Part shown: piece by piece, positions 14,201 to 24,900 of the stretch
How positions within the stretch are numbered: position 1 is the stretch's first letter
Layout: every line of letters starts with the position of its first letter
Source: Candidatus Woesearchaeota archaeon
Lineage (GTDB): Archaea; Nanobdellota; Nanobdellia; Woesearchaeales; UBA10216
Direction of reading: 5' to 3'
Assembly: GCA_016188155.1 (NCBI GenBank)
Contig: JACPIH010000011.1
Span: 1-57,337, forward strand
Length of the DNA: 57,337 nt
Made by a program: the position numbers and the translations under genes
The notes under the pieces: generated by a model
What the model was told of the DNA's origin: nothing
The model's input: only the letters and a program-made list of their open reading frames with translations
The model's database searches: none

Positions 14201-17200
14201 ACAAAACATCGGAAGCACACCTGCCACTTTTTGCAACTGCACCCTGTCCGAGTTCCGCATCTCAAGGAAAGCCCTCTCTGCACAGGAAATCAACGAGAGC
14301 TTCAGCAAGTCTCGCCAGCTTTACAGCAACGAGTTCATGCTCAACAGGAGCAACTTTGCGAAGGGCGACAGCTTCAAGGTCGAGTACACTGCAATGGACA
14401 AGGATAACCAGACTGGCAGCCCTGTGAATAGCAGCTTCATAACCGTTGTTAACACTCCTCCTGTCGCTGTTAACCTTTCTCTGCCCGCTTCTGGCACCAC
14501 TGTGCTTGACTTTGTCAACATTACTTGGAATGCCACAACCGATGCCGATAACGACTCATTTACTTACGTTGTTCTGGTTAACGGCACTACGCAATGCAAC
14601 AATCCTAACTCGGTGCTTAACTGCACCTACACCCCTTCAGCCAACGGCTTCTACCTTTACAACATCACGGCCTTTGACGGCACAGAAAACAGCACGCCGA
14701 CCAACGGCAATTTCACCTTTACCAACCTTGCTCCTAACGTGACTTATTATCAGCCGACCCCTTCAGACGCTGCTGTCATAACTGCGAACACTTTTACAGT
14801 CAACGTTTCCATTAACGAAACAACAGTTGACAGTTGCAGGCTGGAGCTTTACAACTCGACCAATGCTTCAAGGCTTAACTATTCCATGAGCAGCACAAAA
14901 CTTGCAGTTGGAAGCCCCAACCGGTACTACTGCAACATCACCGTAAGCACTGACAACGGCGTCACTTACTATTACCGCGTTTTCGCCAACGACACGCCGA
15001 TAGGTGCAACAACCGCTACTGCTGTGCGAAGCGTCAGGGAGAACATGCCTGCAAACTTCTCGCCAGCAGGGCTTGGCTCTGCAAGGAACGTCAGCCTGAA
15101 CGTAAGTACAGTTAACCCGGCAACTGGTCAGCCGCAGAGCCTTATTCCCGGCACGACAACGCCTTCAACTTCCCTTTACAAGCTCAGCCAGCTCGTTGGC
15201 TTTGCAGAAAACTACTCAGACCAGGACAGGGACTTTGAGGCCAACAGCACGTTCAAGTGGTACAAGCGTACCGAAGCAGCGAGGAAGGGCCTGGTTGGCT
15301 ACTGGAAGCTGGACGGCAACGCGAATGACAACAGCGGGAAAGGCAATGATGGTAACGGCACCTTTGTGCTCGGCTCTGGGCGCATTGACGGCGCGCAGCA
15401 ATTCTCAACTACTGTTCCGGCAAGGATAATAAACATCAGCGGAGACCCTTACAACTTCGGCACTGGAGATTTCACAGTTGAGTTTTGGACCAAAGACGCA
15501 GCAAGTAATGGCGCTTGTCTTGTATCAAAGTGGGACAACCTTGTAAATAGCAATCCTGGCTGGTCTATTCAATATATGTCTTCTGGGGGAGCAATACGGG
15601 CTACAATTAACGCCAGTGGAGGGGGGGAATTTACCCAATTTACAAGTGACACGGCAAATGTTGGGGACGGCGCATGGCACCACGTTGCTGTTACATTTGA
15701 CAGGGATGGCAGCGTTGTAATTTACGTTGACGGGACAAGCAAGGGTTCCTCAGGCATATCAGGAGTTTCAGGAAGCGTCAATAATAATCTGCATCTCCGC
15801 TTCGGAGCTTGCCACCGAGGCGGTGCTGACTATAGTGGCTCAACAGAAGCGCTCATGGACGAAGTCTCCATCTACAACTACGCCAAGTCAGCTGCCGAGA
15901 TTAAGGCAGACTACGACAACTCGCCTTACAAGGCCATGATTTACAAGGACGCTGTGGGCTACTGGCACTTGGATGAGAATGGCGGCACCAGCGGGTATGC
16001 GGACAGTTCAGGGAGTGGGAATACTGGAGCACCAAGGAATGGCACAATTAACACTACAGGCAAGATTAACGGCGGCGTCACTTTTGGAAGTTTTGGCTAT
16101 GTCAACCTTTCGCCAATTACCTTGAACAACTTCACAGTGGTTGCATGGCTTAACCCGAACGGCACAAGTGGTGCAGTAGTGGATGCTGAGCTGTGCGGGA
16201 TTACGGACGATTGGGGCATTCACAGCGCCTCAGGCAAGGGCGGAACAGTCAGGTTCCAGTTCGGGGATAACTCGGCAAACAAAGACTTTTTCCTTAACTC
16301 AACAGGCGTTTTGTCCAATAACACATGGTCTCATCTTGCTGTTTCCAGGAACGGGACAACTATCAGTTTTTACATCAATGGCATTCTTGATAACACAGCT
16401 ACAGGACCGCACACGAAGGATTTGGGTGCTACAAGTCCTGAGTGTGACATATACGGCAGGGCAATAGGCATCGGCAACCAGCAACGCGCCGCAGGTCTTG
16501 GAACTAGCACCGCCTTTGGCGGCACCATTGACGAAGTCGGAATCTGGAACAAGACCCTCAACGCTTCCGAAGTCAAGCAGCTTTACCTCAGGACGTGGTA
16601 TGACCACTCGCCTCAGCAGTTCCTCCTCCATCCCAACTATCCCGAAGAAGTTGACAACAGCACGCAGAACACGACCTTGCTGCTGCACTTCAACGACGTT
16701 TCTCCCAGTAATCCCAACTTGACCGACAGCTCGCCTTACGGCAATAATGGCAACATAAGCGGGGCGTTCTTTACCAACGACTCTATCTCAGGGAGTGCTT
16801 TGAGCTTTGATGGGAGCACAAGTTATGTGAACATAACTACAGACCCTGATATTACAAGCGCTACGAATTATCTTACTGTTATGTTGTGGGTTAAGGCTAC
16901 TGTAAGGAATGCTCAGGAATATATGTTTGCCAGAAGCCCGGATGCCAACAATTACGCGCCAATTATCCTTAAGCAAGCTGATCAGACCATCTCAGCTGTG
17001 GTTGATAACGCTGGCACAAGAAGCGTACAGCTCGATTCAGTTACCAAACTGCAGGCTAACATATGGACGCATGTGGCATTTACGTTTGACTACCCCAACA
17101 GTAACGCGAGGCTGTATATAAATGGCAAACTTGAAAATTCTACTGTTCCTATAACAGCGATGACTTCCACAGCAGCACAGGCTTCACTTGGTATGTTGCG

Positions 17201-18653
17201 CTCCGCCACATTCCCCCTCCTAGGTACCATCGACGAGCTCAAAATCGTCAACCGCTCCCTCACCGCTGCTGAAATCGCTGCGGACTACAAGAAAGGCGTT
17301 AGGTTTGGCAGCAGCGACGGCGAAGTCCCAACCACCGAAAGTGGTGTTGTGTGGCAGCCTGGGAAGTTTGTGGAGAACCTGACGGTTGATACCAACACTT
17401 CTGGCTACTGGAGGTTTGATGAGGGAACAGGGCAGAATGTTTCAGACCTTTCCTCTTTTGCAAACTTTGGCGTTCTTGGTGCGAATGGCAATGCTGGAAC
17501 TGACGACCCGACATGGGTAAATGACAGTGCGGGCGGAAACGCTTTAAAGTTTGACGGCGTGAACGATTACGTTGACGCAGGCAACGCTTCAAGCCTGAGG
17601 ACAGCCAACATTACAGTTGAAGTGTGGGTTAAACCGAATGATAAACGTAATGGCGCTAATCCTGGCATACTTTACAAAGGACAAACCAACAATGAAGACA
17701 ATGGTGATTACTCGTTTGACATTTTCAACAGTAATGCGAGGTTCATGGTTAACAATAGCAAGGGACAGGCTACCGGCTCTACTAAACTTCAAAACAACAC
17801 TTGGCATCATATTGTCGGAACGTACGACGCCAGCGCAAGCGCAAACAATATGAAGGTATACGTCAACGGCATTTTAGAAGCGCAGAGCACCTATTCTGGT
17901 GGCATTAACTCCACCGGCAACTCTCTGAAAATCGGTTATTACTACTCTTCCGGCTTTTTCTGCAACTGCACCATCGACGAAGTCCGCATCCTCAACCGCT
18001 CACTTTCCGCAGCAGAAATCCTTTCCGACTACCGCAAAGCCGCCAAGGGCGTTTACTTCGGGCAGGGCGCTTACCTCAATTACAGCGATAAGGGAAACCA
18101 GAACAACAATGTTAGCGGCAACAATTACGATGAAGGCACTGTTGAGTCTTGGGTGAAGCTTGACAGCAGTAAGGGCAACTCACTTAATATGATAGCTGAT
18201 TTTGAAAGCACAGGATCCAACGGTTTAACGTTTCATATCAACGCGGGAAAGTTACGGTTACAGTACGGCAATGGCAGCACAAATACCGTTATTATAACCA
18301 CCACTACGACACTTGCTAAAGATATTTGGCATCACGTGGCAGCGACTTGGAGTTCAAGCGGCACAGCAGTTTACGTAAACGGAGTTTTGGAAGCAAGCGG
18401 CGGAGACCCAGTGATTAACATCTCGGACATAAACCCTGGAATATTTATAGGCGCTCAAAGCCCTGGCACGACAAGGTACCTGAACGGCACCCTGTCCGAG
18501 TTCCGCATTTCCAGAAAGGCTTTGTCAGCCCAGGAAATCAACGAGAGCTTCAGCAAGGGCCGCCAATACTTCAGCAACGAAATCTTCCTGAACAACAGCA
18601 ACTTCAACAAGTGGGACAGCTTCAAGCTGGGCTACCAACTATATTACTGTTAA
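11025..18653 (+). CDS. Giant LamG-repeat surface protein, segment 1 (domains 1-10)
   Basis: Recognisable protein begins near 11241 (ADVNISNSTSLDIYN); the earlier part of the open frame is out of frame with the real N-terminus. Ten concanavalin A-like LamG domains can be counted by their closing motif (IDEVxIxNxxLSAxEI and variants). They form two five-domain super-repeats (about 11.0-14.4 and 15.3-18.6 kb), separated by Ig/FN3-like linkers and a linker with NPATGQPQSLIPGTTTPS. The product would be extracellular and may bind carbohydrate or protein; it is rich in N-x-S/T sequons. The frame ends just past a 142-base repeat, and homologous sequence resumes in the +1 frame at 18637. Confidence 0.8.
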   Translation: MSTPTALQSAASRLPTPQSPGPQTSCAALPTSPARTAPSKRTQRSSGSSAPFTSPKTKAWLVTGSWMGTRMTADVNISNSTSLDIYNQITVEAWINPASLQSDRFIITKGSTGNKGWILYENNAGALRAWVTASTTASAEKEDVLASGVWQHIAFTYDGSNVRLYVNGTEQASAALSGAINYSGFGQLVFGHSENGPTGRMFNGSIDEVSIYNYAKSAAEIKADYDNSPYKAMIYKDAVGYWHLDSVNGSNVTLDATGNGNDGSLAFFNQTNATTGGIIGNALDFSVALSGTVNSRVRFPLTKGLGGVPAAANFSLSAWVKWTGKAQPNQNIVSANNWNNADSYGLHYSVSGDGKLYSSIGQQHNNGTGITFTPIVGRWYFIVGTATATLQSLYIDGELVSNTTVGKVAVAVTSVIPPSIGSASTSGVNGTVDEVGIWNKSLSASEVKQLYLRTWYDHSPQQFLLHPNYPDQLDNSTQNTTLLLHFNEGTGTTTADSSPYGNAGTISGAFFTNDSISGSALKFDGVNDYVQVNYAAILNITTNLTMSGWVKYSALPSGQGVIMGTWGGENNNKSYMLQTYGTGQVGFSVDGATEASSASNAVQVGQWFYIAGVIAGSNYTLFLNGKPVDSGAFAPPNRVGSENFYVGGDAGKWGLGDVEGVIDEVKIVNRSLSDAEIAAEYRKGCPFCSSDSELPTTTSGVVWQPGRFVENLTVDSTVAAYWRFDEVTGSTVYDISGNGNTGYNFTGRFTNDSVGGTAANFTTGKYFNVSNSNSLNVNGSLTIAAWVKIAENSTLKNIVEKGDSSTDKRQYALGIVNDNPRFRVERSAGADYAGIDSAYNLTVGRWYYIVGRYDQASRDSSIYIDGINTSGKRATGHAANLTPPFDINLLIGAGTSETPASFMNGSIDELIIYSKALSQQEILTNYKKAAKGLGLLSNDYINYSASSNFNEREGTIEFWVKPEWNGNGENRPHVFVTAEKTNNDFLIYKESTNELQIFVQDTIFMEYDVSGWTSGNWKHVAFTWNNYTSNMTLHVDGTQINNSGTAFTIPAQNYLALGAQNIGSTPATFCNCTLSEFRISRKALSAQEINESFSKSRQLYSNEFMLNRSNFAKGDSFKVEYTAMDKDNQTGSPVNSSFITVVNTPPVAVNLSLPASGTTVLDFVNITWNATTDADNDSFTYVVLVNGTTQCNNPNSVLNCTYTPSANGFYLYNITAFDGTENSTPTNGNFTFTNLAPNVTYYQPTPSDAAVITANTFTVNVSINETTVDSCRLELYNSTNASRLNYSMSSTKLAVGSPNRYYCNITVSTDNGVTYYYRVFANDTPIGATTATAVRSVRENMPANFSPAGLGSARNVSLNVSTVNPATGQPQSLIPGTTTPSTSLYKLSQLVGFAENYSDQDRDFEANSTFKWYKRTEAARKGLVGYWKLDGNANDNSGKGNDGNGTFVLGSGRIDGAQQFSTTVPARIINISGDPYNFGTGDFTVEFWTKDAASNGACLVSKWDNLVNSNPGWSIQYMSSGGAIRATINASGGGEFTQFTSDTANVGDGAWHHVAVTFDRDGSVVIYVDGTSKGSSGISGVSGSVNNNLHLRFGACHRGGADYSGSTEALMDEVSIYNYAKSAAEIKADYDNSPYKAMIYKDAVGYWHLDENGGTSGYADSSGSGNTGAPRNGTINTTGKINGGVTFGSFGYVNLSPITLNNFTVVAWLNPNGTSGAVVDAELCGITDDWGIHSASGKGGTVRFQFGDNSANKDFFLNSTGVLSNNTWSHLAVSRNGTTISFYINGILDNTATGPHTKDLGATSPECDIYGRAIGIGNQQRAAGLGTSTAFGGTIDEVGIWNKTLNASEVKQLYLRTWYDHSPQQFLLHPNYPEEVDNSTQNTTLLLHFNDVSPSNPNLTDSSPYGNNGNISGAFFTNDSISGSALSFDGSTSYVNITTDPDITSATNYLTVMLWVKATVRNAQEYMFARSPDANNYAPIILKQADQTISAVVDNAGTRSVQLDSVTKLQANIWTHVAFTFDYPNSNARLYINGKLENSTVPITAMTSTAAQASLGMLRSATFPLLGTIDELKIVNRSLTAAEIAADYKKGVRFGSSDGEVPTTESGVVWQPGKFVENLTVDTNTSGYWRFDEGTGQNVSDLSSFANFGVLGANGNAGTDDPTWVNDSAGGNALKFDGVNDYVDAGNASSLRTANITVEVWVKPNDKRNGANPGILYKGQTNNEDNGDYSFDIFNSNARFMVNNSKGQATGSTKLQNNTWHHIVGTYDASASANNMKVYVNGILEAQSTYSGGINSTGNSLKIGYYYSSGFFCNCTIDEVRILNRSLSAAEILSDYRKAAKGVYFGQGAYLNYSDKGNQNNNVSGNNYDEGTVESWVKLDSSKGNSLNMIADFESTGSNGLTFHINAGKLRLQYGNGSTNTVIITTTTTLAKDIWHHVAATWSSSGTAVYVNGVLEASGGDPVINISDINPGIFIGAQSPGTTRYLNGTLSEFRISRKALSAQEINESFSKGRQYFSNEIFLNNSNFNKWDSFKLGYQLYYC
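18495..18636 (+). repeat. 142-base direct repeat, copy A
   Basis: Identical, by reading the two stretches side by side, to 21703-21844. Both end at CTACC, which is exactly where the reading frame changes in each copy. Confidence 0.8.
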
Positions 18654-18678
18654 TAATACTGCTCCGGGTGACACTTCA

Positions 18679-21600
18679 TTGTCTAGTCCTGCGGATAATA
18701 CGAAGCAGGGCGTTTCTGTTGCTTTGAGTTGTTCGGCTGCTGGTGACTTGGATAATGATACTGTTTATTACCAGTTCCTTGGCGATACCAGCAATCCGCC
18801 AACTACTGCTTTGCAGAACTCCACTGATACTTCGTTTACCTGGTCAGGGCTGACGAGGGGCACTACTTACTACTGGCGCTGCAGGACTTATGATAATGAG
18901 AGCTGGGGGGCGTATACTGGTGCAAGGTCGTTTGCTGTTAACGTGCTTGCCACGCTGTCCGGCGTCAGAAACGCCTCTCTCAACGTTAGCCGTGTTGACC
19001 CTGCCACAGGCCAGCCGCAGAGCCTTATTCCCGGCACAACCACTCCTTCAACTGCCATTTACAAGCGTGACCAGCTCGTAGGCTTTGCTGAAAACTATTC
19101 TGATGCTGACCGCGACTTTGAGGCTAACAGCACGTTCAAGTGGTATATTAACAACACGAACCAGAGCTGGGGAGGCGGCAACCGCACTGCTGAAATGGTT
19201 GCCATGATTTACAAGGGTGCTTTGGGTTATTGGCATTTGGACAACGACGTGAAGGACAGCAGCGGCACTGGGAACGACGGAAGCTTGATTGGCTCTGTGA
19301 ATGCAACTAACGTGTCAGGCATGATTGGCAAAGCGATTAACTTCACACAAGTGAGCTATGTTGAAGTGCCTAACTCTGCGACTACGCGCGGTCTTAAGAA
19401 CCTTACAATAAGCGCGTGGGTGATGCCTTTCTATAGCAGTGGTACCAGTGCGATAAGGTATATACTGTATAAGTGCACTGGCAATCAGGCGTGCGGTCCT
19501 GCTGATGCTTCAAACACCGATTACACGCTATACTTGTCAGGTGGTAATACAATTGCGTTCAGGCCTAATACCGGTATTTTAACGACAAACGACACAATAA
19601 GTAACGGCACGTGGCACCATCTTGTGGTAACAGAAGACAGTAGCGGCAACGCCAGGATTTACATTAATGGCGAGTTTAAAATAAGCGAGGCCGGGTTCTC
19701 GGTAGGAGGTGCAAATGCGTCCAAGCTGCGAATAGGCAACGGAAAAGATGGAGAGTTGAACAATTTCTTCGGCAGCATAGACGAAGTCGCCATCTACAAC
19801 AAAACATTAACGGCAGCCGAAGTCAAGCAGCTTTACCTCAGAACGTGGTACGACCACTCCCCCCAGCAGTTCCTCCTCCACCCCAATTACCCTGAAGAAG
19901 TTGACAACTCCACGCAGAATACTACTTTGCTGCTGCACTTTGATGAGGGAACAGGAGCGAACGTTACCGATAGCAGCCCTTACGGCAACAACGGCAAGAT
20001 AACTGGCGCGTTCTTCACCAACGATTCCATTTCTGGCAGTGCGCTGAGCTTCGGGACGAATGACAACGTTACAATCGCTGCTTCTCCAACCCTAAGCCCT
20101 GACAAGGCCATAACAGTCATGGCGTGGCTTAAGCTCTCTTCATGGAGCGATTCCAGGGTATTGGCACTGGCAGATGACGTAAGTGACCTTGACGGCTATG
20201 TCTTAAGAACTGACGTTCCGTCAGATTCAATCTTCTTCAGCGTTGGTAATGGAACAAAACGGGATAGTTCTGCTGTGTTTCCTATTGACGTTAACAAGTG
20301 GATGCACATAGCAGGCACTTACAACGGAAGCCTGATAAGAATTTTCAAGAACGGGGTTGAGAATGGCTCAGGAACTGCCCATTTAGAGAACATAACCTAC
20401 ACTCCAAACATACTGTTTGCAATAGGGAAGGCCTACGACGCAAACGGGGTAACCGGCATCATTGACGAAGTCAAAATCGTCAACCGCAGCCTCACCGCCG
20501 CTGAGATTTCTGCTGACTACCGTAAGGGCGTGAGGTTTGGCAGCAGCGACGGCGAAGCCCCAACTTCCGAATCCGGCGTTGTGTGGCAGCCCGGAAGGTA
20601 TGTGGAGAACTTATCGCTGTCTGCTCCCTACGCCAACACTACCGCCTATTTGAGGCTTGACGATGGCTCAGGAACTACGGCAACCGACCTTAGCGGCTCT
20701 GGCAACTCTGGCAGCTTCCAAGGCGCAGCCAACAACGCATCATGGACTAATGATTCCGTAAGCGGCTATGCCTTGAAGTTTGACGGCGTTGACGACTTTG
20801 TGAAAATACCGCTCTCAGCCTCGCTTAACGCTACGTGGAACGGCTCTAACGGCTTTACAGTCTCTGCTTGGCTTAAGAGGGGCAACATATCCACAGGAAA
20901 TTATCCAATAATTAAGGAAAGCACCGGGGCAAGCGGTGACTGGTGGATAAGCACAGGAGGAAATTGGATTTGCAATTCAGGCGGAGGCAGTGGCACTGCA
21001 AGCACTGGCGTGCGTGTAATTAACGGCGAGTGGCACTTCATAACTTTAACTTACAACACCACTCTACTCTCATGTTTCCTTGACGGCGTCCTTTACGCTA
21101 CAGACACCACTCCCGGCAGCATGTCAAGGAGTAACACGTCAGTCTTCCTCGGAGCTTGGGGCAGTGGCGATGGCGTTAACGCAGGCGGTTACTGGAACGG
21201 CACAGTTGACGAGCTCAGAATAGTCAACAGAACACTCTCTGCAGCCGAAATATTGGCCGACTACCGCAAAGCCGCCAAAGGACTGGGCCTGTTGAGCAAC
21301 GACTACATCAACTACTCGGCTACTGGCAACTTTAACGAGAGGGAAGGCACTGTGGAGTTTTGGGTGAAGCCGGAGTGGAACGGGAATGAGCAATTTGCCA
21401 GGACATTTGTCGTCTTGGAAAAATCTAACAATGACTTCCGTCTGGGAACTTTGGTAAATACCAATGATTTGGTGGTTATGGCAACCGATACTGTAATGGT
21501 TAGAAAAAATATTGGTGATTGGCTTATTGGCAATTGGCGGCACGTAGGTGTTGTTTGGAATAATTACACCTCAAACATAAGCCTGTTTATCGATGGTTTG

Positions 21601-21879
21601 CAGGTGAATAACTCAAGGAGTGCGTTTTCAATTTCCCCTCAGTCTGACCTTTCGATTGGCTCTGAAAATGGCAACTCTATCAACTTCTGCAACTGCACCA
21701 TCTCCGAGTTCCGCATTTCCAGAAAGGCTTTGTCAGCCCAGGAAATCAACGAGAGCTTCAGCAAGGGCCGCCAATACTTCAGCAACGAAATCTTCCTGAA
21801 CAACAGCAACTTCAACAAGTGGGACAGCTTCAAGCTGGGCTACCGGCAGCGAAGTCAACAGCAGCTACCTGACTGTTAA
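18679..21879 (+). CDS. Giant LamG-repeat surface protein, segment 2 (domains 11-14)
   Basis: Homology begins at about 18634, before the first possible start (TTG, 18679). After an FN3-like stretch and the NPATGQPQSLIPGTTTPS linker come four LamG domains, closing near 19.8, 20.5, 21.2 and 21.7 kb, equivalent to the last four domains of the five-domain super-repeat. There is no signal peptide or good ribosome-binding site, so it is most likely part of the same gene as the ORFs on both sides. The protein frame ends at the second copy of the 142-base repeat (21844) and homologous sequence continues in the +1 frame. Confidence 0.75.
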   Translation: MSSPADNTKQGVSVALSCSAAGDLDNDTVYYQFLGDTSNPPTTALQNSTDTSFTWSGLTRGTTYYWRCRTYDNESWGAYTGARSFAVNVLATLSGVRNASLNVSRVDPATGQPQSLIPGTTTPSTAIYKRDQLVGFAENYSDADRDFEANSTFKWYINNTNQSWGGGNRTAEMVAMIYKGALGYWHLDNDVKDSSGTGNDGSLIGSVNATNVSGMIGKAINFTQVSYVEVPNSATTRGLKNLTISAWVMPFYSSGTSAIRYILYKCTGNQACGPADASNTDYTLYLSGGNTIAFRPNTGILTTNDTISNGTWHHLVVTEDSSGNARIYINGEFKISEAGFSVGGANASKLRIGNGKDGELNNFFGSIDEVAIYNKTLTAAEVKQLYLRTWYDHSPQQFLLHPNYPEEVDNSTQNTTLLLHFDEGTGANVTDSSPYGNNGKITGAFFTNDSISGSALSFGTNDNVTIAASPTLSPDKAITVMAWLKLSSWSDSRVLALADDVSDLDGYVLRTDVPSDSIFFSVGNGTKRDSSAVFPIDVNKWMHIAGTYNGSLIRIFKNGVENGSGTAHLENITYTPNILFAIGKAYDANGVTGIIDEVKIVNRSLTAAEISADYRKGVRFGSSDGEAPTSESGVVWQPGRYVENLSLSAPYANTTAYLRLDDGSGTTATDLSGSGNSGSFQGAANNASWTNDSVSGYALKFDGVDDFVKIPLSASLNATWNGSNGFTVSAWLKRGNISTGNYPIIKESTGASGDWWISTGGNWICNSGGGSGTASTGVRVINGEWHFITLTYNTTLLSCFLDGVLYATDTTPGSMSRSNTSVFLGAWGSGDGVNAGGYWNGTVDELRIVNRTLSAAEILADYRKAAKGLGLLSNDYINYSATGNFNEREGTVEFWVKPEWNGNEQFARTFVVLEKSNNDFRLGTLVNTNDLVVMATDTVMVRKNIGDWLIGNWRHVGVVWNNYTSNISLFIDGLQVNNSRSAFSISPQSDLSIGSENGNSINFCNCTISEFRISRKALSAQEINESFSKGRQYFSNEIFLNNSNFNKWDSFKLGYRQRSQQQLPDC
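21703..21844 (+). repeat. 142-base direct repeat, copy B
   Basis: Identical to 18495-18636 at an offset of 3208 bases. The sequence diverges immediately after CTACC in both. Confidence 0.8.
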
Positions 21880-21997
21880 CAACTCGCAGCCGTCAGAGCC
21901 GACAATTACCGACTTTGGAAGGGAAGGCGTTGACGGCACTGCTGAAAGCGTTGCTGCGAACAGGGCAAGCAGCGCAACGCCAGCCAATGCCACTTTC

Positions 21998-24900
21998 ATG
22001 ACGGCTGTTAACATTACCTGGACAGCCTCAGCTGACAACGACTCTGACACTATAAACTACACCGTGCTTATCAACAACACCCTGGTGTGCGACACGCAGT
22101 CGTTGAGCTGCAACACCACCCAGCTGCCAAGCTGGAACGGCAACGCTGCGTTCTACATCTTCAACGTGACCGCTTTTGACCAGGAGTGGAACAGCACCAC
22201 AACGACTTACGCCTTCATGTTTGACAACACCACACCCACGATGTCAATTATCGCGTTAACCCCAGCCAACAACACCTTCCAGAACACCACCAGCTACTTC
22301 ATCAACCTTTCAGTTACTGAAGGCAGCGTTGACCGTGTAATACTGAACATTACAGGGCCGAGCTTTGCTACCGCTTCCAGCAGCGGCAGGAACATTACGC
22401 TGTGGGACAAAGACTTGGTCGGCATGTGGCACTTTGAGGAAAATGCTAATGACAGCAGCGGCTACAACAATGATGGCACACGAGGCCAGAATGCTGCTTT
22501 CAACAGTACATGCAGGCTCGGAGGATGTGCCAACTTCACCCTAGCGGTTCACAACATAACAATTGCCGACTCAGCTTCTTTAAACTTTACGCAGTTCACG
22601 ATACAGGCATGGATAAGGATTGAGAACCTTTCAGGCAGGACGACCGATTTTCCGAACATTTTAGGGAAACAATTAAGTGCAACCAATAGGAACTACGTTT
22701 TATACGTTAGGAACGACACTGGTATCTTTTTCGGCAGCAGCAGCTTTTCAGGCAGCCAGCAAGACTTGAGCAGCAACGTTAAGGTCATGAACACAACGCA
22801 AGGCTGGCACAACGTTGCTTACATTGTCAACTCCACCCACCAGGCTGTTTATGTCGACGGCACACGGAGAAACACAGCTTCCTACACAGGCACAGCCGAC
22901 AGGCAATCTTCCCCTCTTATCATTGCTAAATCCCCAGCTGCGTCTGGTGAGAGTTTAGTCTTCAACGGCACTATTGACGAAGTCAAAATCTGGCGCCGTG
23001 CCTTGTCTGCTGGGGAAATCAGCGCCGAGTACAACCGCACCGCATCCAACTACCTCGCCAGCCACATTGTCAGCGGGGCAGCTGCCCACACGTTCTCGCT
23101 CAACATGACCAACCTTACCAACGGCAACTACTCATGGTTTGCGTGGGTTAATGACAGCAGCAGCGCAGTTGCGGCAACTACAGCCACAACCGTGAATTCC
23201 GCTGTTGGCCAGAGGGAGTTCAAGGTTGACCTGATACCGCCAGCTATCAGCTTTGTTGCTAACACTCCTGCAAACCAGTCTGTGTTGCCAACCAGTTACA
23301 TTTTCATTAACACGTCTGAGAATGATGCTGGCAACGACCACAACGAGCTTTCAGCGTTCATTGACTTTAACAGCTCGCTGGTTGGTTATTGGAGGTTTGA
23401 GGACGATGGCGATACGAACGCAAGTGACTTTACGAATAACAACAATAATGGCACTTTGACAAGCTTCGGTTGTATGACTTTGAACTGCAACCTCACAGGA
23501 GGCACTGGAGGGACTGGGAGCGGGTGGACTTCTGCAGGAAAGAGGGGCAAGGCGCTGAAGTTTGACGGTGAGAATGATTTTGTGAACGTTTCGTATAGTG
23601 AAAGTTTGAACTTGACCAACCTTACTGCAATAGCATGGGTGTATTTAGATAGGCAATCGCCTGCAAGCTACGTTGACATTGTGAGCAGGCAATCTGTATT
23701 CAGATTAGAAGTTGCTGCTGCCCCCCACGTTAACAGGTTCTCTTTTGTAGTTTACAACACAACATTAGGCCAATCTGCTCTTTTAGGAACAAATTCGCTT
23801 TCAGATGGATGGCACCACGTTGCAGGCGTGTTTAACGGCACGCATTATACGATATTCACTGATGGCAATAGAAGCAACTCCGCCGCTTTTCTTGGTAGCA
23901 TAAACCACACTTCACAGCATCTGACGATAGGTGCATCCCTCTTTGGAGTTGAAAACTTCAACGGCTCCATCGACGAAGTCCAAATCTGGAACCGCGTTTT
24001 GGATGCCCAGGAAATCAACGCCTCTTACCAGGCTGGTGTTTACCGGTTGTTCAGGAACTTTACCGGCTTGAATGATGGCAATTACAGCTTCAGGGCTTTT
24101 GTTGTTGATGCTTCTGGCAACATGAACGTTACTGATAACAGGACTTTCAGTGTTGATACGACTGCGCCGAGCCTAAGCTTTATTGCTACTACTGATGCTA
24201 ATGCTTCTTTCCTGAACCGCAGCTTTACGATTGTTAACGTTTCGACTACAGAGACTAGCGAGCACAGCGTTTTCGTTGACTTCAACCGCTCCATGGTTGG
24301 TTATTGGAGGTTTGAAGACGACGCAGACACTAACGCTTCAGATTTCAGCACTTACAGCAACAACGGCACTTTGGTCGGGTTTGGGTGCACTACTGCTGAC
24401 TGCAACCTCACTGGTGGAGATGGAGGAACTGGAAGCGGGTTCACAAGCGCAGGCAAGAGAGGAAAAGCAATGATGTTTGATGGAGTGGATGACTTGATTA
24501 ACACTTCAAAGACTTACACGCAACTTGGCATATCCAAAGAACTTACCATAGAAGCGTGGATTAAAGCCGCAAACTCAAACGGCATGGGAAGGAAAACAAT
24601 AGTTGGAGACAATGATAACTTAATCTTGTTAATCGCCAACGCAAGCTCAGCGCGAGCCAGCAGACACGCTTACCCGCAGGGAGCAAACGCCTCATTCAGC
24701 ATCAAGGCGGGATTCTTCCACGTAACAGCCACTTACAGCGATGTGAGAGCAAGCCAGACAAACGAAGTCAAATTATACGTTGACGGAGAATTCATGGCCA
24801 ACGTGACCATAACAAATTCGGCAAACAATCCGCTAACCGAATTGGTTCGCATAGGCCACGATACAGCTACTTCTGGAAGAACACCATGGAACGGAAGCCT

